A stretch of DNA of 24,152 nucleotides from Candidatus Nitrosopumilus sp. GTDB lineage: Archaea; Thermoproteota; Nitrososphaeria; Nitrososphaerales; Nitrosopumilaceae. A program made the position numbers and the translations under genes. Position 1 is the first letter of the stretch. Every line of letters starts with the position of its first letter. Under the pieces are notes generated by a model, which was given only the letters and a program-made list of their open reading frames with translations, had not been told where the DNA came from and searched no databases. The DNA is taken from the NCBI GenBank assembly GCA_029941825.1, contig JAPYTM010000004.1, positions 1 to 24,152 of the forward strand. The letters run 5' to 3'. Below, one piece after another: positions 1-6,436 of this stretch.

Positions 1-2
1 TC

Positions 3-68
3 AAACTAGTTAGATCTAAATTAAATCATTCGTATGAATTTGTAAATGTCAAATTTATCTTAAATTAA
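3..68 (+). CDS. Possible 3' end of an upstream gene (partial)
   Basis: Reading frame 3 is open from the left edge to a TAA at 66-68 and gives about 21 residues ending KFILN. The codons are AT-rich like those of the neighbours, so this could be the C-terminus of a gene that begins outside the window. A stretch this short stays open by chance often enough that the call is weak. I recognise no motif. Confidence 0.22.
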   Translation, partial: KLVRSKLNHSYEFVNVKFILN

Positions 69-90
69 AAAACATGAAAAGTCTAGAGTA

Positions 91-104
91 TTTTTATTAT
101 AATT
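91..104 (+). promoter_or_regulatory. TATA-like box of the TBP-like gene
   Basis: A T/A-only run (tttttattataatt) is centred about 26 bp upstream of the ATG at 124. This is the usual archaeal TATA-to-start-site distance, so transcription would begin at or next to the start codon and give a leaderless mRNA. Confidence 0.5.
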
Positions 105-123
105 CAAACAAAACAGACCAAAT

Positions 124-411
124 ATGCCTCAAATGAAACATATCATAAGCATAAAAAACGGGGTAACATCAGCAGATGTTTTTCAAAAAATGAATTTGAA
201 TCAAATAACTAGAATATTTTCCGATGTAAAATATTACCTTGAACAATTTCCAGAGTTAGTATTTAGATTAAAAAATGCTAAAACCGCCACATTGATTTTT
301 ACTTTAGACAAATTGGTATGTACTGGTGCTAAAAAAGAATCAGACGCATATCGTTCTGTACATAATTTACATGCATTATTAGAAGAAAAAGAATTAATGC
401 TTTATGATTAA
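124..411 (+). CDS. Single-repeat TATA-binding-protein-like protein
   Basis: The protein matches one of the two imperfect repeats that make up a normal archaeal TBP. Residues 35-70 carry the TBP signature: EQFPELVFR (39-48 region), KTATLIF (53-59) and the KLVCTGAK block (63-70). The two DNA-intercalating phenylalanines of a TBP repeat appear as Phe42 and Phe59, with the standard spacing of 17. At 95 residues it is about half of the roughly 180-residue two-repeat protein, and the ORF stops cleanly after one repeat, with no second repeat downstream before the convergent gene at 746. The ATG at 124 fits a leaderless transcript; an ATG at 133 is an alternative. To bind DNA like TBP it would have to dimerise, or it may act as a modulator of the full TBP. 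Family membership is well supported; the role is inference. Confidence 0.85.
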   Translation: MPQMKHIISIKNGVTSADVFQKMNLNQITRIFSDVKYYLEQFPELVFRLKNAKTATLIFTLDKLVCTGAKKESDAYRSVHNLHALLEEKELMLYD

Positions 412-416
412 TTAAA

Positions 417-746
417 TTATTTAATCGGGCTTCCTAATGGAACATCTTCATTTACAGTTAACCAAAATGGTTTATCATCCACATCAGCTGCCAATAACAT
501 TGCATTTGATTCAACTCCTGCCATCTTTTTTGGTTCAAGATTTGCAATTACAATAACAGTTTTTCCAACAATATCTTCAGGTTGATAATATTGTGCACCG
601 CCAATTATTACATCTCGTTGATCATCATTACCCAAATCAATTCTTCCTTTGATAATTCTAGATTTACCTTCAATAGGTTCAGTTGCAATAATTTTTGCAA
701 CTCTGATATCCAATTTAGCAAAATCATCATAGGATATATTTGACAT
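417..746 (-). CDS. Stand-alone tRNA-binding OB-fold protein (MetRS C-terminal/Trbp111-like)
   Basis: The 109-residue protein is a single EMAP-II/Trbp111-type OB fold. It starts with YDDFAKLDIRVAKI, has the GGAQYY strand in the middle, and ends with the family signature ANLEPKKMAGVESNAMLLAA (about 68-87). In many archaea this domain is a separate polypeptide that acts with methionyl-tRNA synthetase and binds the outside of the tRNA elbow, and databases often label it MetRS beta subunit or MetG C-terminal. No MetRS catalytic domain lies in this window. It follows the 71-residue gene on the same strand after 40 bp, so the two may be co-transcribed. It converges with the TBP-like gene with only 5 bp between the stop codons. 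Confidence 0.88.
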   Translation of the reverse strand: MSNISYDDFAKLDIRVAKIIATEPIEGKSRIIKGRIDLGNDDQRDVIIGGAQYYQPEDIVGKTVIVIANLEPKKMAGVESNAMLLAADVDDKPFWLTVNEDVPLGSPIK

Positions 747-786
747 AGTAAAGGTTGATTTTTTTCTAGTTAAATGAATTTCGAAT

Positions 787-1002
787 TTACTGTAAATCTT
801 TTTTATCTATTCCACTAGTTTCAATTTCATATTTTAGGGCAGCAGGTAATTCCACATACTTTTTGTTTACTAGTATAATGATTTGATCTTCAGGAACATC
901 AACTTTTTTTAATAATTTTCCTCGTTGATGAGCATATGCATTTTTCCAAAAATTAGCAGCATCAAAGGTTCCAATTTTTGAGAGGTATTTTGAGGGTTTC
1001 AT
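787..1002 (-). CDS. Small conserved-looking protein of unknown function
   Basis: This 71-residue ORF is basic at its N-terminal half (KPSKYLSKIG, HQRGKLLKK) and acidic toward the end. It has no signal peptide, membrane segment or cysteine. I do not recognise a family. Codon use is typical of the window, it sits 40 bp upstream of the tRNA-binding protein gene on the same strand, and it has an ATG start. The 87-bp foldable element at 1017-1103 lies 14 bp before its start codon and may be its 5' leader. Translation- or RNA-related work is a guess from the basic charge and the neighbour only. Confidence 0.7.
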   Translation of the reverse strand: MKPSKYLSKIGTFDAANFWKNAYAHQRGKLLKKVDVPEDQIIILVNKKYVELPAALKYEIETSGIDKKDLQ

Positions 1003-1016
1003 TTTCTTTTAAATTT

Positions 1017-1103
1017 AATTGACTGTGACGGAAGATTGGCAAATGCCATTAGAACTGGAGTTAATGTTCTGGATTTTAGGCATGTTGCCCATCACAGTCA
1101 ATT
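1017..1103. other. Inverted-repeat element able to fold into a long hairpin (candidate structured RNA or leader)
   Basis: Perfect 12-bp arms, aattgactgtga (1017-1028) and tcacagtcaatt (1092-1103), enclose an interior that also pairs. ggcaa (1038-1042) pairs with ttgcc (1085-1089), atgcc (1043-1047) with ggcat (1079-1083), and agaac (1051-1055) with gttct (1066-1070), leaving a loop of about 10 nt. On the minus strand a TATA-like box at 1122-1129 places a start site near 1100, at the edge of the arm. A minus-strand RNA would therefore begin with the helix and run toward the 71-residue gene. No poly-U tract follows on either strand, so a simple terminator is unlikely. I could not match it to a C/D box, H/ACA or SRP RNA. 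Confidence 0.5.
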
Positions 1104-1121
1104 CAAAAACAAATAGGAATC

Positions 1122-1129
1122 TAATATAT
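1122..1129. promoter_or_regulatory. Near-symmetrical TATA-like box between divergent genes
   Basis: The sequence taatatat is close to self-complementary. Its centre (about 1126) is 26 bp before 1152, just ahead of the ATG at 1158 on the plus strand. It is also about 26 bp before 1100 on the minus strand, at the edge of the inverted repeat. It could serve one or both directions; upstream BRE-type purines are not distinctive. Confidence 0.4.
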
Positions 1130-1157
1130 GTAATGCCAAGAGTGGTGCTCATAGAAT

Positions 1158-1574
1158 ATGGCTATAATTGAAGTCGAAATTGAAATCAATGCAACAGTTG
1201 ACAAAATTTGGGATGTGGTATCAGATATTGACAATGAACCAAAGTTTTGGAAGGGAACAAAACAAGTCAAAAATTTATCAAAAGATGGAAATATAATCAA
1301 CAGGGAAGTCATCATTGCTTTTCGTGATCAAAAATGTCTACAACAGGTAACACTTTACCCTAAAGAGAAGATAGAAGCTAAATTCACAAAGGGGATTTTA
1401 GGTGGAGAGAAAATAATATCGTTAATTCCTAAAAATGAAAAAACCATACTCCATACAAAGTGGGACATAAAACTAACAGGAATGATGAATATGTTTACTG
1501 GAATGATAAAAAAACATATCAAAAGTGGGACTGAGCAAGCAATGAAAAGCATCAAAGAAGAAATCGAGAGATAA
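1158..1574 (+). CDS. SRPBCC (START/polyketide-cyclase-like) protein
   Basis: The 138-residue protein looks like a small SRPBCC-fold ligand-binding protein. It opens with a beta strand and the typical ATVDKIWDVVSDIDNEPKFW segment (about 13-32), continues with alternating strands, and ends in a long amphipathic helix (IKSGTEQAMKSIKEEIER). Proteins of this fold bind hydrophobic ligands in a cavity between sheet and C-terminal helix; the ligand cannot be read from sequence. The ATG at 1158 fits a start site near 1152 predicted from the TATA-like box. The gene ends 4 bp before the glycosyltransferase start, so the two are probably one transcript and may act on the same lipid or membrane substrate (inference). 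Confidence 0.75.
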   Translation: MAIIEVEIEINATVDKIWDVVSDIDNEPKFWKGTKQVKNLSKDGNIINREVIIAFRDQKCLQQVTLYPKEKIEAKFTKGILGGEKIISLIPKNEKTILHTKWDIKLTGMMNMFTGMIKKHIKSGTEQAMKSIKEEIER

Positions 1575-1578
1575 ATTT

Positions 1579-2787
1579 ATGGAAATCATTAGTGATATTT
1601 TCAATTATTCACTAATTGTAATTTTAATTGGAATTTGTGGGGCATGGGTATTTCTTATCAAATCAATGATAGATTCATTCAGATTAACACCATACTTGGA
1701 TAAATTTGAAAATACATGTAAATCAACTCCCAAAGTTTCAATAATTTTACCAGCTAGAAATGAGGAAGAGTTTATTGGAAAATGTTTAGATTCGTTAATT
1801 AATCAAGATTATGAAAATTATGAAATTATAGTAATTGATGATTCATCTGATGATAAAACAAGTGAAATAATTTCAGACTATGCTAAAAAATACTCCAAGA
1901 TAATTCCAGTTTCTGCAAGACCAAAACCAGAAGGATGGATGGGTAAGAATTGGGCATGTATGGAAGGATATAGAAAATCTACAGGGGAGTTATTGTTATT
2001 TACTGATGCCGATACAAATCATGCTAAAAATGTAATATCACTTGCAGTGTCACATTTAATTTCATTTAACTTGGATGCATTATCTGCAATCCCAAAAATG
2101 CTGACATTTGATTTTTGGACAAAAATTACACTTCCAATGATTTCTACATTTTTACACACTAAATTTTCAGCATTAAATGTAAACAATCCTTCAAAGAAGA
2201 CAGGTTATTTTTTTGGTAGTTTTTTTATTTTGAAAAAAACGACATATGATGAAGTTGGAACACATGAAGGAGTGAAGCAAGAAATAGTTGAAGATGGAGC
2301 ACTAGGAAAAAAAGTAAAAGAGCAAGGATATAAAATGAAAATGGTTAGAGGTGAGCACCTAATTCAAGCCGTCTGGGCTCGAGATAAAAACACTTTATGG
2401 AATGCACTAAAAAGATTAATGATCCCACTATACATTCAAAGTGGAAAAATTGCAATAGGTATTTTCTTTGCAGTGTTATTTTTATTATTTATTCCATTTC
2501 TAATATTTGCAATATCTGTATCAATACCAATAGAAACCACATCTGCAAAGATACTATGTATTACTGCAGGAATTGCATCAATTCTAATCTACATAGCTGC
2601 AACAATTGAAACAAAGATAGGATTGGAGTTACGATTTGTACACGCATTATTTGCACCACTTGGAGGATTAGTAGTTGCAATGGGGTTTTTGAGTGGGTTA
2701 ATTCAAGCAAAAAGTACATCATCAGTCACATGGAGAGGAAGAACATATTCAATGAGAGACCATACACAAAACTCCATTAGTGTATAG
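1579..2787 (+). CDS. Membrane-anchored family 2 glycosyltransferase
   Basis: The 402-residue protein has an N-terminal membrane segment (about 10-30), then a GT-A fold. VSIILPARNEEEFIGKCLDS lies at 53-72, the nucleotide-binding acidic patch IDDSSDD at 86-92, the DxD metal site at 143-145 (TDADT), and VEDGALGKKVKEQGYKM is the acceptor/base region. At least three hydrophobic segments follow in the last 120 residues. This matches membrane GT2 enzymes that transfer a sugar to a lipid or carotenoid-like acceptor on the cytoplasmic face, a group often annotated as hydroxychlorobactene glucosyltransferase-like. The substrate is unknown. It is 4 bp downstream of the SRPBCC gene and 38 bp upstream of the HtrA-type protease. 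Confidence 0.88.
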   Translation: MEIISDIFNYSLIVILIGICGAWVFLIKSMIDSFRLTPYLDKFENTCKSTPKVSIILPARNEEEFIGKCLDSLINQDYENYEIIVIDDSSDDKTSEIISDYAKKYSKIIPVSARPKPEGWMGKNWACMEGYRKSTGELLLFTDADTNHAKNVISLAVSHLISFNLDALSAIPKMLTFDFWTKITLPMISTFLHTKFSALNVNNPSKKTGYFFGSFFILKKTTYDEVGTHEGVKQEIVEDGALGKKVKEQGYKMKMVRGEHLIQAVWARDKNTLWNALKRLMIPLYIQSGKIAIGIFFAVLFLLFIPFLIFAISVSIPIETTSAKILCITAGIASILIYIAATIETKIGLELRFVHALFAPLGGLVVAMGFLSGLIQAKSTSSVTWRGRTYSMRDHTQNSISV

Positions 2788-2825
2788 AAATCCTTTTAGA
2801 TAGAAAACTGAAATTAAAAAATCTC

Positions 2826-3968
2826 ATGGACAAATCAGGCATATTTGTAGGTGGGGTAATAGGGTCTTTGATTATTACACTCATATTTGTAACGCTGTTT
2901 GTTTCACCGCCAGAATCAATAAAAAATGAAATCATAGTAGAGGATAAACAAATACCAAATACAATTGTAGAAACAACTAAAATTTATTCAAATAATTTAT
3001 CATTAATTGAAATTTTTGAAAAATCAGAACCTGGAGTAGTAAGAGTCAATGTACAAAGAAGTGAAACATCAGATGTGGTGAATGGTGTAGGGTCAGGTTT
3101 TGTTTTTGATAAAAAAGGACACATAATTACAAATGCTCATGTTGTTAAAGATGCAAAAAAAGTTGTAGTTACATTCCTTGATGGTAGATCATACAATGCA
3201 GACATTATTGGTATAGATGAGTATACAGATATGGCAGTTCTTAAAGTCAATGCAGATTTAGCACTTTTACGTCCATTATTAATTGGGGATTCATACAATC
3301 TCAAAGTAGGAGAAACAATAGCTGCAATTGGGAATCCGTTTGGATTATCAGGTTCAATGAGTTCAGGAATTGTAAGTCAGTTAGGAAGGTTACTCCCATC
3401 AAGTGCAGGATATTCAATTCCAGATGTAATTCAAACAGATGCTGCCATAAACCCCGGAAATTCTGGAGGACCATTACTTAACATGCGTGGAGAGATGGTT
3501 GGAATAAACACTGCAATACAATCAACAACAGGTGAATTTACAGGGGTGGGATTTGCAATTCCATCACAAACAGTTGCCAAAATCGTACCAACGCTAATTG
3601 AAAAAGGGGAATACGAGCATCCATGGATTGGAATATCTGGTAGAGATATTGATCCAGACATGGCAAAAGTTTTGGAATTAAAAGATGCAGTAGGGTTTTT
3701 GATAATTACAGTAGTTGAAAACAGTCCAGCATCCAAAGCAGGGCTAATTGGTTCTGAAAAGACTATTCAAGCTGACGGTGTTAATTATGCAGTAGGCGGA
3801 GACATTATTTTAGCAGTAGATGGAATTGAGGTGAGAAAGATTTCAGATATTTTGATACATCTACAAAGAGCAAAAACAGTTGGGGATGAAATGATTTTAG
3901 AGATTCTCAGAGATAATAGAACTACGAACATTACAATTCTCCTCCAAGAAAGACCAAATGGGAATTAA
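2826..3968 (+). CDS. HtrA/DegP-type S1C serine protease with PDZ domain
   Basis: The 380-residue protein has one N-terminal membrane segment (about 8-27) that would anchor it with the protease outside the cytoplasm. A trypsin-like domain follows with the full triad: His105 (ITNAHVV), Asp135 (YTDMAVLKV) and Ser213 (NPGNSGGPLL). A single PDZ domain occupies about 268-375, with the HPWIGISG carboxylate-binding strand and the DIILAVDG motif. The length and one-PDZ layout are those of HtrA-like quality-control proteases that degrade or refold misfolded envelope proteins. A TATA-like run at 2792-2801 lies about 26 bp before the ATG, suggesting its own leaderless promoter despite the glycosyltransferase gene 38 bp upstream. 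Confidence 0.93.
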   Translation: MDKSGIFVGGVIGSLIITLIFVTLFVSPPESIKNEIIVEDKQIPNTIVETTKIYSNNLSLIEIFEKSEPGVVRVNVQRSETSDVVNGVGSGFVFDKKGHIITNAHVVKDAKKVVVTFLDGRSYNADIIGIDEYTDMAVLKVNADLALLRPLLIGDSYNLKVGETIAAIGNPFGLSGSMSSGIVSQLGRLLPSSAGYSIPDVIQTDAAINPGNSGGPLLNMRGEMVGINTAIQSTTGEFTGVGFAIPSQTVAKIVPTLIEKGEYEHPWIGISGRDIDPDMAKVLELKDAVGFLIITVVENSPASKAGLIGSEKTIQADGVNYAVGGDIILAVDGIEVRKISDILIHLQRAKTVGDEMILEILRDNRTTNITILLQERPNGN

Positions 3969-3980
3969 ATCAATACAAGC

Positions 3981-3987
3981 ATAAATA
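3981..3987 (+). promoter_or_regulatory. TATA-like box of cofG
   Basis: ataaata is centred about 26 bp upstream of the tandem TTG codons at 4008 and 4011, supporting a leaderless transcript that starts with TTG. Confidence 0.45.
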
Positions 3988-4007
3988 CTTCAACTCAAGA
4001 ATCTTTT

Positions 4008-5180
4008 TTGTTGAGTAATTTTGTATTAAACTCTGAGAGTTTAAACAGTGTTTTAGAAAATAAGGCAATATCACATCAAGATGTAATTGAAATTTACCAA
4101 AATGCAATTAAAAATCCCAATGAACTTTTTTTAGCTGCACAAAGTTTAAGAAAAAAATTTAAAAAAGATACAGTCACATTCTCAAAAAAAGCATTTTTTA
4201 ATATTGTAAATTTATGTAAAGATACATGCTCATACTGCACATACAAAGCAGAGCCAGGTGAAGAAAAACTTTCATTAATGTCAATAAAGCAAACAAGTGA
4301 ATTATTGCAACTTGCAAAAAAATACAGATGTGTAGAAGTTCTTTTTGTCACAGGTGAAAAACCAGAAGAAAAATATCAAGAAGCACGAGAATGGTTAAAA
4401 GAAAATAAATTCAAAACAACTATAGAATATCTAACTCATGCATCAGAATTAGCATTAGAATTAGGGTTATTCCCACACACCAATGCAGGCAATCTAGCTT
4501 TTGATGAAATGAAAGAATTGAGTAAAACCAATGTCTCAATGGGTTTAATGCTTGAAAATGTTAGTGAGCGATTAACAGAAAGAGGGATGCCACATTATTT
4601 AGCCGCAAGTAAAAGACCAAAAGCAAGATTAGAAGTATTGGAAAATTCCGGAAGATTAGGAATACCAATGACTACAGGGATTCTAGTTGGGATTGGAGAA
4701 ACAATAGAGGAGGTAATTGATTCAATCTTCGCAATAAAACAATTACATCAAAAATATGGGAATATTCAAGAAGTGATTTTACAAAATTTTCAACCAAAGC
4801 CAGACACAATAATGAAAGATGTACCATCAGCTGATGAGAATTATTTTAAGATAATTGTTGCATTATCAAGAATCATTATGCCAAAAATGAATATTCAAAT
4901 TCCACCTAATCTATCTCCGAAATCATATCAGAGTTTCTTAACTATTGGAATTAATGATTGGGGCGGAATATCACCATTAACTCCAGATTTTGTAAATCCA
5001 GAATTTGCTTGGCCTGAAATTAACAAAGTTGAGGAATATTCAAAGAATGCAGGATTTGAATTAAAATGTAGATTTCCAATATATCCAGAATTTTTTTCTT
5101 TTATTAGTAAAGAGTTAAGAGATAAGATGTCAAATATTGAAAATGAGGAAGGTTGGGTGAAAAAGGAGTATTGGAAATGA
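4008..5180 (+). CDS. cofG: CofG, FO synthase subunit 1 (7,8-didemethyl-8-hydroxy-5-deazariboflavin synthase)
   Basis: This is a radical-SAM enzyme of about 390 residues. The [4Fe-4S] site is Cys70-x3-Cys74-x2-Cys77 (CKDTCSYCTYK), followed by typical CofG blocks such as VLFVTGEKPEE, PHTNAGNL, SMGLMLE, TTGILVGIGET and the C-terminal LTIGINDWGGISPLTPD. CofG generates a radical on the CofH product and closes the deazaflavin ring of FO, the chromophore of coenzyme F420. The lack of an ATG before the conserved region and the position of the TATA-like box favour a TTG start at 4008 or 4011. The stop codon overlaps the ATG of cofH (ATGA), so translation of the pair is probably coupled. Separate CofG and CofH proteins are normal in archaea; many actinobacteria have a fused FbiC. 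Confidence 0.95.
   Translation: MLSNFVLNSESLNSVLENKAISHQDVIEIYQNAIKNPNELFLAAQSLRKKFKKDTVTFSKKAFFNIVNLCKDTCSYCTYKAEPGEEKLSLMSIKQTSELLQLAKKYRCVEVLFVTGEKPEEKYQEAREWLKENKFKTTIEYLTHASELALELGLFPHTNAGNLAFDEMKELSKTNVSMGLMLENVSERLTERGMPHYLAASKRPKARLEVLENSGRLGIPMTTGILVGIGETIEEVIDSIFAIKQLHQKYGNIQEVILQNFQPKPDTIMKDVPSADENYFKIIVALSRIIMPKMNIQIPPNLSPKSYQSFLTIGINDWGGISPLTPDFVNPEFAWPEINKVEEYSKNAGFELKCRFPIYPEFFSFISKELRDKMSNIENEEGWVKKEYWK
5164..5168 (+). promoter_or_regulatory. Shine-Dalgarno site choosing the cofH start
   Basis: aggag lies 8 nt before the ATG at 5177, inside the end of cofG. It supports that ATG as the start over the longer in-frame TTG at 5153. Confidence 0.55.
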
Positions 5181-6436
5181 CCACCAACATAGAATCATTA
5201 CTCAAAAATATAGACCCAATTGTATCAGATATTCTAAACAATGTATTATCAGAAAAAGAGGTGTCAGTAAAAGATGGATTAGTGTTATACAATACATCAG
5301 GAGTTGAATTTCATCTTGTAGGTCTTGTTGCAGATGAAATTAGAAGGAGACGTGTTGGAGATACTGTATCGTATGTGGTTAATAGAAATATCAATTTTAC
5401 AAATGTCTGTATTAAACAATGTGGTTTTTGTGCATTTAGTAGAGATTTCAGAGAGGAGGAAAGTTACTTTTTACCAACAGATGAAATTGTTCGAAGAGCA
5501 AAAGAAGCATATCAATTAGGAGCAACTGAAGTATGTATTCAAGCAGGTCTTCCACCAGATATGAAAGGAGATGTGTATGAGAATATTTGTAGGGAAATTA
5601 AAAAAGAAATTCCAGATATTCACATACATGGGTTTTCACCTGAAGAGATTCTTTATGGTGCAACAAGATCAGAAGTAACAATTGAAGAATTTCTAAAAAG
5701 GATGAAGGATGCAGGGGTAAACACACTACCAGGTACATCTGCTGAAATCCTTGATCAAAAATTAAGAGATAAGATTTCTCCTGGAAGGATCAGTGTGAAA
5801 GATTGGGAAAAAGTCATCAAAACGGCGCACAAAATGGGAATTAATACAACATCTACAATGATGTTTGGTCATTTAGAAACACTTGAAGAGAGGGTTAAAC
5901 ATATTGTGAAATTAAGGGAAATTCAGAAAGAGACAGGTGGGTTTACAGAATTTGTTCCATTAAATTTTATTCCAGATGAAGCACCGATGTACAAACATCA
6001 ATTACATGAAGAAATTAGAAATGGAGCAAATGGTAATGATGTGTTACTTACACATGCAATTTCTCGTATTATGTTAAACAATTCAATTGACAATCTTCAG
6101 ATGTCATGGGTAAAAGAAGGACAAAAAATGTCTCAGTTACTACTAATGTGGGGGGCAAATGATTTTGGTGGAACACTAATCAATGAAAGTATATCAACAT
6201 CTGCAGGGTCAGAGTATGGTCAACTACTAAAGCCAAAAGAGATTAGAAGAATGATAAAAGAAATCGGAAGAGTTCCAGCTGAAAGAGATACTAATTACAA
6301 AATTTTAAGAAAGTTTGATAATACCAATGAAGTTGATAGTGAACTAGATAAAATCACAAACACATCTCAATTTGGATCATATGTAGAATTAATTAAAATA
6401 AATAAATTTAATTATAAAAATCCAAGAGCAAGATAA
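5177..6436 (+). CDS. cofH: CofH, FO synthase subunit 2 (tyrosine 4-hydroxyphenyl transferase)
   Basis: From the ATG at 5177 the protein is 419 residues. The radical-SAM cluster is Cys78-x3-Cys82-x2-Cys85 (NVCIKQCGFCAFSR). Other CofH blocks follow: EVCIQAGLPPD, HIHGFSPEEI, LPGTSAEIL, TTSTMMFGHLET and LLMWGANDFGGTLINESIS. CofH uses SAM to cut tyrosine and join its hydroxyphenyl part to 5-amino-6-ribitylaminouracil, and CofG then finishes FO. The frame is open back to a TTG at 5153, which would add 8 residues, but the ATG has a good Shine-Dalgarno site and a 4-nt overlap with the cofG stop. The next gene starts immediately after the TAA, so cofG, cofH and the PmbA-like gene form one tight unit. 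Confidence 0.95.
   Translation: MTTNIESLLKNIDPIVSDILNNVLSEKEVSVKDGLVLYNTSGVEFHLVGLVADEIRRRRVGDTVSYVVNRNINFTNVCIKQCGFCAFSRDFREEESYFLPTDEIVRRAKEAYQLGATEVCIQAGLPPDMKGDVYENICREIKKEIPDIHIHGFSPEEILYGATRSEVTIEEFLKRMKDAGVNTLPGTSAEILDQKLRDKISPGRISVKDWEKVIKTAHKMGINTTSTMMFGHLETLEERVKHIVKLREIQKETGGFTEFVPLNFIPDEAPMYKHQLHEEIRNGANGNDVLLTHAISRIMLNNSIDNLQMSWVKEGQKMSQLLLMWGANDFGGTLINESISTSAGSEYGQLLKPKEIRRMIKEIGRVPAERDTNYKILRKFDNTNEVDSELDKITNTSQFGSYVELIKINKFNYKNPRAR

Noticed and set aside
1121..1315. 64-codon minus-strand frame over the SRPBCC gene
   Set aside because: It lies antisense to a gene with clear family features, and its own product is low-complexity Ser/Ile/Thr. It is a shadow.
5153..5176. Longer TTG start for cofH
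   Set aside because: The ATG at 5177 has a Shine-Dalgarno site and a standard ATGA overlap with the cofG stop. The extra residues are not needed by the family.
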